Positions 45,203 to 63,240 of a stretch of 64,000 nucleotides of DNA are shown in pieces. The translations under genes and the position numbers were made by a program. Within the stretch, counting starts at the first letter, position 1; every line of letters begins with the position of its first letter. The stretch covers positions 10,449,266 through 10,513,265 of the forward strand of contig OY741276.1 in assembly GCA_963514095.1 (NCBI GenBank). Reading direction: 5' to 3'. This stretch comes from Eutrigla gurnardus. Taxonomy: Eukaryota; Chordata; Actinopteri; Perciformes; Triglidae. Under the pieces are notes generated by a model. The model searched no databases and was not told the DNA's origin. It worked only from the letters and a program-made list of their open reading frames with translations.

Positions 45203-48200
45203 CGAGGGGAGTTAGCAGAGCTTAGATCAGGAGAAGCACAATAGGACAATGCTGTAATTAAGGGAAAGGTTTAGCAGTGAGAGGGAGCAAAAGACTGGAT
45301 TAGTATATTGTGGCCACAAGGCAACAAGAGTCAACATACAGCACTAGTGGAATTGACATTGGACAACATAGGAAATCTGTGACATTAATGCATGTTCACA
45401 TGATAACTCCTTCTTACATCGGTGTTATAAAATATTGACTGGATCAATACATCCACTCTTTCTACGGCACACTTCATTTGGCAGCTGTAGCACCAAATCT
45501 GATGTGCGTATAATAAGTGCCAATTACTTTAACCAAATGGGATGAAAGTGATTGAAACTCATTTTGAATGGGTTTTCATGAGTTAAACTTGAACTGTTAT
45601 ATGGGATGGTGAAAGCACTACTGCAAAGGTCCTGTGTTTGTGTCTGCCTGAATGAATATATCAGACGTACAGTACACACTAAATGTGGTCGAGTTAGGCA
45701 GTCAGCTGTTTATGCACACATACACAGACGCACACAGAAACTCCTATTGAGACCCATCCTGTCTGGCTGTGCAGCTCAGCAGAGAGGCAGAATATGAGAA
45801 CAGACAGTCTTATTTTTCCATCTCCATGTATTTGCTGAGGGTCATGCACACTGGACAGCCATCTAACCTCAGGGCATTACTCTGCAGTCAAACCAAATCA
45901 GATGTGTTTGTATGCTCTCATACTGTATGTGTGATATAAGGGTCACCTAAGTGCACGGAGCTCTGTACAGTATATTTGAATGTGTGCGTGTGTGCTTGCT
46001 TGTGTTAACGTGGTCTGAATGTGTTATGAAAGTGCGTGTGGGTATGTGTGTGCATGTATACAGTACTTTTCTCTGCGTGTGTGTGTCTGAAAATAGATGC
46101 AGCATGCACGGGAAAAGCTGTGTAATGTGTAATGGGCCTTAGTTTCCTAAGGGGGGAAATTACTACACTGCTGAAATGTAGCTTTGCTAGAGAAAAAATA
46201 GGAGAAGCAAGAGGTTAGACAAAATGTGAAGTGAGCCAACGTTGCACATTCCAGTGGGAAGTGTCTAAACAGCAGCTAATTATGTAGTCCGCTCATTTGA
46301 AATAATGTTTAAATTGTCCGCTAATCCCTTTTTATTTGATTTGCCTTCATTCACGTTTCATCCAAATTGTCAGAGATGTTAATACAGCTGTTTGAACTTG
46401 ACACATTGTCATTTTCAGAGTAATTAACAGTGAATAGTGGTAATGACCTTTAATTACAGCCCATGCCATAGGCAGTGAATGGCTCCACTTTGTCAGTGAT
46501 GTCAGGTGTTTGCAGCAGTTGTCATAGTCATTCATACATTATTTTCCTGGTTGCATTGACACATGCGTGTTGCATGATACATTTCCATCCACACACAGTA
46601 ACATCACACAGTTGCTATGAAATATAGTCAGACACGTACGCACAGATTCTGTTTTTTATTCAAATTCTAAAATTTGAAAGACTGTGTTCATGAAAATCAT
46701 TACTGGGATTATGCTGTTGAAAAACACATTTTGTTGTCTATCGACTTTATCAGCCTCGTCCAATCAAGCTGGCCAATCATGCATCATGGGATGCGACGTC
46801 TGTACGTTTTTAGACTAAAAGCCTGAGATCAAGTTGAATGTATATGTTCTAGTTAATCATGTCATCACAGTGATGCTTATAACTGTATGTGGCAGTAAAA
46901 TGCTAGGCAGGAAATACATCCTGGAACAATAATATCACACTTTGTATAGTGGAGAAAAAGGGGAGAGGGGGAGGCGGTTCCTTCTATGTAAAGTAGGCCA
47001 GTCTTCTTACAATGTGTTGTAATGTAATGCACATATAGTAACAGCTATCATGGCAGCACATTGGGAGGGTTTTCTGTTGTTTTTATTGTAAGCACACAGT
47101 GGGAGGAAGGTGAGAAACATGTCATTGACAGCAATAAAATGAGTGGACATTATTATATTACATACTTGCACTTTATTCCAAGGAGCAACAGCATGTTTGT
47201 GCTGTGGCCTTAAAACATGGTTGGATGTTTCTGGTTTGCATGCATGCTTTTTTTTTAGGTTGTTATGCAATGGATAGTGACTGTTATCTGAAGGGAATGC
47301 CTTTGGCAGAGCGAGACAGGAATGGACGAGTACATGTTTTTTCAGCACCACTATCGCATATCAGTTGAGCGGGGCTCCTGCTGTTGGGTGGAAATCCTAA
47401 GCATTTTTGCAATGAGCAGTCCTTCTTTCACCTAATGCTTACGTTTGCTCTGCACCACTGCTATGCTGAAATATTATGTTTGTCACTGAGTATACTTATA
47501 AGTCATGTAATGGTTCAATTATGAGTTGATATCAATGTTGAGTTAATAGTTTAATTTCAGTGTTGTGTAATTCCCAGAGGAACCAGAGAACCAAAAAACG
47601 ATAAATCAAATGTTGAGTCCTATACAACAGTTCATCCTTCAGGCTTTGAGTGTGAATGTGCTTTGTTTTGTTTAAACACATTCAGCTGTGGTGTAGCTGT
47701 AGGGACAGGTGCATTCTTTACTTATTAGGACAACAAACAGTCAACATGGAGATTTGATATTGAAATGAGTAATGTGTATCTCAAATTAAATTGTTAATTC
47801 GCCTTTATTAGAGCATATATTCCCATTGAAAAATCCTGACTGAAGTACGTAGGTTCAGTAAGTAAAACCAGTAGAAATAACACCAGTGCCAATGGCTGGA
47901 ATTTCCTGAGGCTGCTTAGTCTCTCCCTTCATCTGTCTTGGCAGGACATTAATGGGACCTGATGAGGTGTTGTCAGCTACCTGCTTTGCCAACATACATG
48001 CTAGGGGCTGCTGGCGCTCGTCATTGGCATCAAGCGTGATAGCCATGAAAAGAGCCAGCTTGATCTGCCTTATTTGACTTTTGATGACAAACGGTACAAG
48101 CAGAACGGGATTGTTTCATCATTCTCAGAAGCCAATCATTATAGTTGGCACACACAACCACAATAATACATCATTTTAACTGGATTGTATTATTTGGAAA

Positions 48201-51200
48201 TTCAGCAATTAGAGGACACATGTTTCCCATGAATCAAAAAGAGGAACACAGATCCATATTGAACGTTTTTTTTTAAAATGCAGAATTGTACTGTTGTAGC
48301 TGTACCTCCAACGTAATAGAGGGAGAGGAAAGAAGTAAAAAAAACTGTTTTGATACACACATTTGTAATATATTTTGGGGATTTGTTGTTTGCGACATAT
48401 TGACAATTTTACTACTTTTGGTCTTGTGTTATTATGAAAGAGATGGCAAAAGAAAACAACTTAGCAGGGAAAGGCATTGAAAAGGAAACGGAGGTTAAAA
48501 GAGGAGATAAAGAGAAGTGGGGGGAAGAAGCGTTTGTCAGGTAAGTCCTACCTATCTTCAGTATATCTTGTAACGTACCATCTTTGATAGGGTCAATATG
48601 AGGTCACTGAAGAACATGACTGGGAATATAATCACCTGTCTGCTAGATTCTTCCTTTTATCGCTGTCTAACATCTCACCACTTCGCTCTCCCTTTTTTTC
48701 TCCCGTCTTTTCTTTTCCCACCAGACTTTGTGATGAAACACACTTTGTTGTAAGTTCTCAGAGAGCGTGCGAGAGAAAATTGAATGACACACATTGACGC
48801 ACAGTGTCATGGTTTAGACAGATATTTACAGAACCGCAGCTATGAATTAGTACTGTGTAACACTGTGATGGACAGAAACATTGCAGCCCATTGGTGGGGC
48901 TTGGATAGCGTCTAGAAGGAATATATTAGGTATGGCCAATCAATTTGCTCTTTTCTCTATGCTGTGAAAATGTTTTTACATCACCTCATTCTAAAAATGT
49001 CCAGAGGAGATCTACCACAGGATTCCACACTTCTTGAGTGGGATTTCTGTGTGCCTGTGTGTTGATAGAGCAACGGGGATAGCACAGGATGCATTATTGA
49101 CATGGTTTGAGCAGGCAGATAAAGCAGGTACAAAGCCAGGTAATCCTTGACACCAAACACTGAACTCTGCACTACTAAAACGTTGCTGACACATGCACTT
49201 CTGTCTTTTATTGTAGACACCACCACATTTAATTCAATTCACCGAAGGAGAACATGGCCACAGGCACTCATTGATCTCATAAGAATACAATAGTACTATT
49301 GTAATACAACATATTGCCCTTACTTGCCCTTGCGTTGGCGCCAAATGGCCACACGTTATTATAATGCAACCAGCAGTACTGAAGTGGAACAGCGTCGTGA
49401 CTTTCCCGACAATCAACAGCCCCAATTTGCTTCATATACAGCTACGTGGTCTTTCTTTTCCTTATGAAGACATCAGCAATAATTTACCAGTTTCTTCAGC
49501 TCTTATTCAGGCCTTGCTGAGATAAGGCAGATGCTCATAAGACATTTATGAGAGCTGTTCTTTAAATAAAGAGAAACAATGAGAGTTTTAGCTTTCATTA
49601 TCTTTGAAAACTTCTCATTGAAAACTTTTCTTTTGTACATCATAATAGCCACACGACTTCTTGCACAGAAGGATTGCTTGGTTATAGTGATACATACAGC
49701 AATGAAACCCAGCTAGGAGTTGCAAAGAGGAAATTAAAGGAGAAAAAGAAAAAAGTAGAGGTTATGTCAAAGAGAATGGAAGATATAGATTTGGACTTTG
49801 CTGATGTCAGACGTAGTATGGAGATAAGAAGAGCTGTCATATTCAATAACATCAATCCATCACGATGCAGAGTTTCTCAAAAGCAGTGTTGGACTGGAAA
49901 CGTTGCTCCACTGGCATGGCTCAGTGAAAATGGCTACAGGGCAGAAAGCCAGACAGAGTTTGATCAGTGGGATGCCTTCAATACTTGTGATTCAAAAGCG
50001 AATAATACTGCTGAGAATTGTTTTTAATGCCGAGCTGAATAACTTGATTATTAACCAAAGGCGCATGAAAATAATAACTAGATTAGATAGAATTTCTGAG
50101 AAAAACAGATTGTACTCAATGGACAACCTTCCCAAAAACTATTAAACCTTTCATTTGTATTAACTTGTATGTCTGTGTGACATGCCTAACGACACTAAAC
50201 GTAAGCACAGAAGGTGCAATGGCAATGGGGAAAAAATATCGGGCTTTAACCATGCTTTCCTACTGCTGGATGACATTTTTATTGACTGTACAACAAACAA
50301 ATGTACCATTCTTGAAACCATGCAAAACTGTAATTATGGAATTATGTTGCATACTTTTGTTTAAGTACTTTTGGTATCCTCCGCAATTTCCACTTATTGT
50401 TTTCCCCTAGTGCTATGCAGATGCTATATCTCATAAGTAAGCAACACAAGTGGTGCTTGAAGTGACTCATGAGAGGGGAAGGAAAGGGAGACAGTTTGAA
50501 TAAAATCCAAAGTAATAATTAAATAGATGGAGGTGGGAAGATTGTTATTTATGAGCAAGACATAATTTGATCTCAAGTTGAGGCAAATGAAAGTTGTAAT
50601 TGACATTAAAAAGGATAGGAATTGTCAGATTTTAGAGTCAGCATTAGGTAGGAAAGGTTTTAATATTCTCTCAGATTTAGAGTCTGATACCTCATTTGGC
50701 TTTCAAATTACAACAATATAATCTCCGTTATGTAAATGTAATTTTCCAATACAAAATAACAATGCCAAATAATCAGCATAATTTAAGTAAAGTTATTTTT
50801 GCCTTTGTGGTGAAATGTGGTTTAAATACCTGACAATTTATTCAGTTTCCTTAATTGTGAACTTCATTGAGATGATTGGGAAATGTGGTTTGTAAGGAGA
50901 AGAAATGTGGAGTGAGAAATGATAAAAAGGAAAGTTAAAAAGATCTAAGGAGAACCGAGGTCACTTAATATGAATAAGTCATCAATTAATTAATATTAAA
51001 ATAGACAAATGAATATTAAAATTATAATATATATGAATATATTGTGTCAGTTTGCTCTATCATTTCACAAAACGGAAAAAAAGAAAACCCAGTTTCTACA
51101 GAAAATCTACATGCATGAGTCAAAACATAATTTGAAAAACCTTCCAAATTGTGAAGGAAGCGTTTTGCTTCACCCAATAAAACAATTCTTACAGTGCATT

Positions 51201-51636
51201 AATCTGCAGACTATATGACTATTGCATGCAAGTAGCCATCAACGACAGGTTTGGAAGGAAGAAGAAAGGGAGACTCCTAAATTGTGGTACCATGGCGAAT
51301 GCACAACCTCAGCAGCCGAGCCAGCAACACAAACCAAAAGTAGAATAAAGTTGTTTCCAGTCTGCTGCTGAAGATGCCGCTGGGAGCCAAACCAGAATAT
51401 ACTCACTGTAACACAAGGTCTGGTGTTTAATGAGGCCCACACCAGATGGAAGAGGTTGTGAGACATGATGGAAGGGCATATGAACTGCAAGTTTCTTCTC
51501 TAAAACAGGAAACCAATAGTGTATCTAGTAAACAGAAAAAAAAGTTCCTGTTGATAAATACTATGTCAAATCACTTAAATCTTAACATGTTGGTGAGCAA
51601 ACGCTCATGAGCTAAACGTCTAAATGTCCTTGTAGG
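45202..51636. other. Intron 1 DNA, about 6.4 kb, no supported gene
   Basis: The longest stretch of intron without a strong repeat. A 117-codon open frame at 49674-50027 is discussed in the findings, and a non-repetitive block at about 46240-46540 might be conserved regulatory DNA. No exon of grid2 was found. Confidence 0.45.
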
Positions 51637-52024
51637 CCACTGAATCATCCATCCATCCATTGTCTACCGCATGTCCTGTATTCAGGGTCACGGGGGGCTG
51701 GAGCCAATCCCAGCTGTCATTGGGCGAAGGCAGGGTACACCTGGACAGGTGATGGACAGGACGCCAGTCCATCACAGGGCCGAAATGTAGAGACAGACAA
51801 CCATTCACACTCACATTCACACCTACGGGCAATTTAGAGTCATCAATTAACCTATCCCCATCCTGCATGTCTTTGGACTGTGGGAGGAAGCCGGAGAACC
51901 CGGAGAGAACCCACGCTTACACGGGGAGAACATGCAAACTCCACACAGAAGGAACCCGGGACCCTCTTGCTGTGAGGCGAGAGTGCTACCCACTACACCA
52001 CCGTGCAGCCCCCCACTGAATCAT
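51637..52024 (-). mobile_element. tRNA-type (GGAT)n-tailed retroposon, full copy with target-site duplication
   Basis: The element (about 51649-52012) lies on the minus strand. Its 5' head, the complement of CTACCCACTACACCACCGTG (about 51987-52006), looks like a tRNA-derived box A region (GGTGGTGTAGTGGGTAGCAC), and its 3' tail is (GGAT)n. A 12-bp direct repeat CCACTGAATCAT flanks it exactly (51637-51648 and 52013-52024), the mark of target-primed insertion. Compared with copy C at 21470, box B is partly lost: the sequence jumps from CCCGGGTTC to CTTCTGTGTGG. It is the youngest-looking element in the window. Family name not assigned. Confidence 0.9.
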
Positions 52025-53387
<1,363 letters not shown>

Positions 53388-53864
53388 AACTTGTCTTCGC
53401 TGGTTTCAAGCAATTATTCTGTTTATGTGCGTCTGTATGTAAATCCATGTGGAACTGTCTTCCACAATTATACCGTATCAACCTTCTACTCAACATGTCA
53501 AGGTTTTTGTTTCCCGAAGCCAAATTCAGCACCTCTGTCATGTCCCGGCATCTGTTTTCTATTCCTTTCCCCTGTAAGTCTCTCTTGTTTACTTTCAAAT
53601 ATTTTCAACTGCATAATTTTCAAAGCCAAGGTCGCCAGCTTTGGGCAAACAGCAATGGAAAACAACATCAAAATCACCTTCTTCTTTTCTTTTTTTTTTG
53701 CTCTAAATGTGAATAAGGAAATGCTTTACAGGAGGAACTACAAAGCATTAGAGAACAAAGTTAATCACTGTGGGAGAATGCCAGGGGTTGATAAATGGAG
53801 AGATGGAAATGTAAGCACAACATCAGCTATTTGTTTTCTTTGTGGTTTTTTTCCCCCCTCCTTC

Positions 53865-53869
<5 letters not shown>

Positions 53870-53911
<42 letters not shown>
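53870..53911. repeat. (TC)n microsatellite
   Basis: 21 uninterrupted TC units. Confidence 0.97.
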
Positions 53912-53916
<5 letters not shown>

Positions 53917-53977
53917 CCCTGCTTTCTCTGTCTTATGTCTCTTTTCACCGGACTCCTCCACTGCATTTCCCCTTGTA

Positions 53978-54075
53978 GTCTGTCTGTCTTTCTGTCCATC
54001 TGTCTGTCTATCATTCTCTCTTTCCGTCCGTCTGTCCTCGTGGTTCTCACTTTCTGTCTGTCTGTCTGTCTCAGT
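53978..54075. repeat. TCTG-rich tetranucleotide region
   Basis: Interrupted (TCTG)n, ending in four or more perfect units at about 54052-54072. Confidence 0.9.
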
Positions 54076-54389
54076 TAAATCCTATCTGTGAGGCATAAGA
54101 GGTCCAGGCTAGCTGGTTGTGAACTCAGACAACGTGTCATAACAAGCAACACAAAACAGAAGACATTGCTTCAGTGTTTATCACAAAAGTGCAGTGAGAG
54201 TGGAGATGGTTGCTGTCGGACTGCAGAGCTGCACAATGAGAGGGGCATGTCTAAAGTGTATATCATCGTGAGCATACAGTGCTAACCAAATGCACTGATG
54301 ATACACGTAGAATCAGTTGAATTATTTCACCTCTAGAACAGTTTGGACATTGAATGTGTACTCCATTCTCTGCTGTGTGTGCCAACACC

Positions 54390-54450
54390 TCAACTGTGTG
54401 TGTTGGTGTGTGTCTGTGTGTGGATGCATGTGTTTGTGTGTGTGTGGCTG
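54390..54450. repeat. Imperfect TG-rich patch
   Basis: TGTGTGTTGGTGTGTGTCTG-type sequence; a decayed (TG)n array. Confidence 0.75.
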
Positions 54451-54574
54451 TATGAGGGATGAAGTGTTTTATACGGTCTTCAGTGTCCATAGAAAATTGT
54501 AGTGACAGTAGATAATTCTTTTAGAAGAGTCCATTTAAAATGAAGCACAGAGGAATCAAGCCTCGTCACAGCTT

Positions 54575-54593
54575 GGGGGGGGGGGGGGGGGGG
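54575..54593. repeat. Poly-G (19) tract
   Basis: G19, read directly. Confidence 0.95.
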
Positions 54594-57178
54594 ACTAAAT
54601 ATAGTCATCCAATAGATACCGTATCACACACTCACTAAACACTAGTTGGTCTGCATGAACCTACATATCCCATCAATATTCACACTCACTGTCATTCTTG
54701 AAGTTGCACTTTGGGTGGATGTTGGTGGCTGCAATGACCTCAACATGTTTCAGGGCTTATTTTTCAACATTGACGTACACATAAATGGATGCCTACATTT
54801 ATTGAACTGCTTATTCATATTGAGTGACAGGGGGTAAAACTACAATATTCTCCTTTTCACACAATACATACATGAACCGATGCATACTATTTGATATACG
54901 TGTTAAACACCCAACAATTTGACTTTGAAGTTGAGTTAAGTGCTTTGAAGGTAGATGGGTTAGTAAGTGAGGTGAGGAGGGTCCTCACAGTGGCCTTTGC
55001 TGTTGGCTTGCTGATGCAACTCTGTAAAGAAAATCGTAATAATACCGCTATGCACACTGATGAAAAGAGAACTTTTCTCCCGCAGTGCAGCATCACTTAG
55101 AGCAGCAGTTGTGGCAGCATCTCTTGTATGATTGGAGCTTGTACTTTTAGAATGGGACTCGTCATTCTGTGGCCAGTTGTTGTCACAATTTGAGGATAGG
55201 TAGTGACATATTCAGGTCACGGTTGTTAGCAGTGAATACAGTATCGAGTGCTGTTTCAGAGCTAAGTTGGAATGGGTTGTTTGTCTTAAGGGAAATGTGA
55301 GTTTGTACCATTTTGTGTGTAAGGAAAAAAAAAGATCTCCCCACCAGGGGAGACTCCATCAATCAGTCGCCGTGCTGTCATTATGACGTTTTTTGTCTCG
55401 AGCCATCCATCCAAGATCTGTCCTTGAACAGCACATTGTCTGACAAGATGGGGTCTATCAAACAGTGTCATTCATCTTTGCTCACCAGGGAACATGAGGA
55501 GAAAGTTTCAGGAGGAGGTGGTGGCCATTGTTGTAGATGTGTTCTCTTCTTTTAGCCCGGCTCAAACTCAGCATATATATTGGTCCCTTGTCTTTATGTC
55601 ACTCCAGGTTATTATTATGTTTTTTAATCCACCTCATTGATTGCTGTCCTTTTAATGACAGCTCGTCTTTGATTTGTGACAGTTTGGGTGCACTTTTTTA
55701 GTTTTCAAGTTGGCAATCTAACTGTCACTGCCTCCTCTGTCTTCATAGTCCCATTAGAGTTCATGTTCCACCAGTTTTAACCACAAATTTGATGCATTTT
55801 GTCAGTAATACACACACACATACTCCTGAACACATGGATTACAAGCATCCACATAAAATGAAATTGTCAAGAGAGAGATACAAGCTACATAAAGACAACG
55901 GATGTGGTATAACAGGAGGACAAGTTGACATGTTGGACAAACGTTGTCAACTCAGACTTAGCCGCTGTCACAACCTTGAACAGATTGAGATGACACTGTC
56001 CTGTGTGCAGGCCTAGACATCCCCACGGGACCAAGTGTTTACAGAAACTATCACATTAAGATTGTTCTGAGATCAAAAACAAGAACTCTGTTCCCCAGTT
56101 GCTTTGTTGAACTGCTGCTTTGTGTGTATTTCTCTTAATTGATTTGATTTGATTTATTTTGAATACAGACATATCCAAAGGATAAAACATGACAAAGTGC
56201 AGACACTTTTTTCCATCATGGTCCCTTAGTAGATATATGAGCTTGAAGTGGTCCTCCACGTACATTTTATTTACGATATTATGAAAATGATAAAGTGATG
56301 GTAATTAAGTTGCACAACGTGGGTCTGTCTTCAGACTTTAGAGTTTCATTGCCATAATATATTAATTTACTTTAAAGTCAATAGATAATTAGGTTTCTTT
56401 TATTTTCCCATCTGTCATAGATTGATAGCTAGATATAGAGATTGACAGGCAAAGTGATCATCACAACAACACATGGAGGAAAAGAAAAGGTGTTTATTTA
56501 AGTTTTTATTTTAATGTGTAGACATTTTTAATCAGCTCAAACATTGGTCTGCCTTTGCTTATTCACCATGTGTGTTTTTGTAATTTCCTGGGTGGATGCT
56601 TGCCTGTCTAACTGCTTGTCCGAGCCAGAGGGATGGCTGGAGTTGGCTGCATCTCCATCATATTACAGGGCTTTTAATTTTACTACAGAACACAAATGGG
56701 ACAAGAGACCAAGAACATTTGCAAAGGCAAACGGCAGGGTCCATGTAATGTGGCTCGACTACATGACACAGCAGTTTGACTGACCACTCCAGTCGGTTTC
56801 TGTCTCTCTGCTTATGTCTAGCTGTTTATTTTCTGTCTGAGGTTGAGGGAAGGAAGTCCGGTTCACAGCTGCAACACAGATACATATGACCTTATCTTTT
56901 CTCTCACACACTTCAGACACCACTACCATATTCATTAATGGTAAATGGCAGTTTCAATATTCCAGAAACACAGATGGGTCTTTTGTTATTGAAATGGTAA
57001 GTTTATATTATTTTTTTCAACAAAGAAACACAGATGGAGCCTTGGTTTCCATAAAACATCATCCAAACAACAGAATAGCTTGTTTGCCAATGAACCCCCC
57101 AAGATGACATATATGACCGTTTTATTTAACATCCTAATTTAAATGCATGGTTTACACTGTCTAATGGAACTACTTGTT
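54594..57178. other. Intron 1 DNA, no gene seen
   Basis: No exon, RNA gene or element recognised. Open frames are short and lack coding character. Confidence 0.5.
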
Positions 57179-57306
57179 TTGGTTGGAACTGATGCCAGCT
57201 GACATTGGGAGAAGACATTAAACCCTGGACAGGTCGCCAGACTTTCACAGGGCCGACACAGAGACAGACAACCACCCACACTCACATTCACACCTATGGA
57301 TGATTG
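57179..57306 (-). mobile_element. tRNA-type retroposon, decayed internal fragment
   Basis: It matches the middle of the copies at 21050 and 51649: TGCCAGCTGACATTGGGAGA, CCCTGGACAGGTCGCCAGAC, CACAGGGCCGACACAGAGAC and ACTCACATTCACACCTATGG. Head and tail are missing and it is the most diverged of the copies, so it is an older insertion. Confidence 0.8.
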
Positions 57307-59459
57307 TTGTTGCACACAGTACACTTTTTCATTTAATATTTGAATGAAACAATTGGCAATAAAACTTACAGAGAACATGAGAAGACTATAGAATTGAATG
57401 TGGCCAATCACAGTAGTGCAATACAGACTTGAAACAGACACACTTAACATGAAACAGAGCACCCCCAAAAAAGAAAGATCAGAACAAAGACATCTTTAAA
57501 CAACTAGAGATAAGAGGGCATGTCGCATCTAAAAGGAGATGGATACTCAGAAAGAGAGAGCCATACTTGCCAGTGCGGTTCCTTGCTTTCTGATGCAGAT
57601 AAAAGCAGACAGGATAGACAGAGTGTACATGAGCTAAAGATAGGCAGATAAAACCAAGGATCAGAGAATGAGAGGTGGATGATAAAATTAAAAAAGAAAC
57701 AGAGGGGGAACAGATGGATAGAAAGGGGATAGACTGGTGGAGGCAGGGATGGAGAGATAGACATCACTAAACAAAACGAGACACAATACAATTCAACAGG
57801 GGCGGGGGGAGCATAGGACAAGAATGAGAAAGAGACATCGTGTAATACTTGGCATACTTAGCCATATTGATCCTGAGGGATGAAGAGAGTGCGGCAATGT
57901 GCATGACTATTGGTTCAAATGGATGACATACATTATTTAGAATTGTTTTTAGTTCCGTATTTTTTTTAGTTCCTGAAAATAAAAAAAATTAAATCCAAGC
58001 TGATTTCATAACCATTCAGGCTTTGTTTCCATGAGCTTATCAATTCATATTTTGCCTTTGTCTAATCATTTGTCATTCCATGAAAACTATATATTTCTTT
58101 GAAGCCTATGTGGGATGTGCGTATCGAAAATTAAGATGTGATCGGTCATCCATCCATGCATTCGATGTATTGTCAGTATTGTCCTTTGTTTAAGATTTGG
58201 ATTTAAGCCACGTTTAAAATTACAAATGACTGCTGTGGTTGTGCTTTGCTGAAATTCAGCAGACCTGCAGAAATGTTCACCGTTGCTCAAGCTTGCAGCT
58301 GTGACCCACTGGTCTTTTTGTAACAGTTTCCACTTTTTCTTTTCTTTTTTTTTTTACTGGAAAAAAACTGTGATATTTGGGGTCAGGGATAAGGCTGCCT
58401 ACCGGCACAGATCTAGAATCCGTTTGTCCTCTGTTAACACTGTGAATCCACAAATGTCACCCACACAACTTAGAATGTAAGTTGTAATGGCTGTATTCGA
58501 TGCCCACATATGACTAATGAGGTATTCATAACTTCACACCTCATCTGATGTACATACAGCTATTATTCATCTCTAGTGAAAGTCTTTACACGTCAAACCG
58601 ACCAAATTCTTATAATCACACTTATTTATCCTTGTATAGCATTTCTACATTTTGCCTGAGCTTTCAGTTGCAGCTGGCTTAGAATAAGGGGCTGTGTATC
58701 AAAACGAGCAGAGCAACGTATAATCAGTGAGAATAGAGTGAGAAAAACATTCTATTTAACATCCATTTGCACCCACAAAGTAATATTGATTCGCCATCAA
58801 TGTTCGATGTTATTTCAATCAGTGTTATTCACACATTGATTAAACACTGACACAATGTAAAAATCAACACTGCTTTGTATTCAACATGGTTCTGTGGTAA
58901 CCTGCCAAAATAAAACACGATGTTGATTTTGGCTCTTTTCAGTCTGATGCTGGTTGGGCTGCACCAACGATTACCAAGAAAAGAAAATCAACCCCCCACC
59001 CAGTGACTAAAAACGTAAAAAAGTGTAGTACATGAAATACATTGGTGTCAATTTAGCTTTACATCATGTGTAATCAAAACTTAAATGTTAACAGAGAGGC
59101 AATTTGAGCAGCTTTTGCTGGATTTTAGGATCGGGTTTCATCAAAGACCTTGATAAAATTCTGTCTGTATAACAGATTCACAAAAATGATCCCCTGCTAA
59201 TACAACCAATCTATGTAAGCCAGGTGATTAGTAAACATTGGTACAAGAATGATCAGTTAAAAGACGAAAAAATTGTTGGTATAAACACGTGTCAAAAATG
59301 GTTCAGATGGACTTTTGATCTTACAACCTTGCGCAGCAGCATCAAAGAAACTAAAGTAGCTGATTTTAACTCACACTTTGAAAGCAGCAACAGTGCATCT
59401 CTAGCTATTTTACTCATCTTACTCTGTACTATTTTTTAAAATGATATTTTTTCCACCTT
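57307..59459. other. Intron 1 DNA, no gene seen
   Basis: Purine-rich stretch at about 57480-57840. A TA/CAAC-rich segment at 58790-58935 contains ATCAATGTTCGATGTTATTT and related words repeated in both orientations; it may be a small inverted-repeat element but its ends are not defined. Confidence 0.4.
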
Positions 59460-59590
59460 TTCGACAGAGTGTTAAAATAGTGGGAAAGAAAGAAGGGTAT
59501 GATGTGCAACAGAGGTCCAGAGGCAGGATTGGAATCCGGGACATTGCTGTTTTATGGCATGCGCTGTACCACTCGGCTACTAAGGTGTTC
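59460..59590 (-). mobile_element. tRNA-derived SINE, second family
   Basis: On the minus strand the head reads CACCTTAGTAGCCGAGTGGT, with box A TAGCCGAGTGGT (59568-59579) and a box B-like GGATTCCAATCC (59526-59537). It is followed by TCTGTTGCACATCATACCCT and pyrimidine-rich sequence. This order (tRNA-like head, then TTGCATGTCATCCCCCTCTCT-like body) is a common design of SINEs in spiny-rayed fish. The tail is decayed and no target duplication was found. It is not a functional tRNA gene: box B is altered and the acceptor stem is not formed. Confidence 0.75.
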
Positions 59591-63176
<3,586 letters not shown>

Positions 63177-63240
63177 GTTTATTTATATAGCCCAAGATCA
63201 CACGTTTGTCCCAGAAAGATTTGCAATCTGTAAATCTTGT
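63177..63240. repeat. Fragment of a dispersed fish repeat (TTTATTTATATAGCCC type)
   Basis: GTTTATTTATATAGCCCAAG followed by ATCACACGTTTGTCCCAG and GATTTGCAATCTGTAAATC follows the order of a widespread fish interspersed repeat (TTTATATAGCCC...ATCACA...TTTGTC...CTTTACAATCTGTA). Identity is from pattern memory; ends are not definable. Confidence 0.5.
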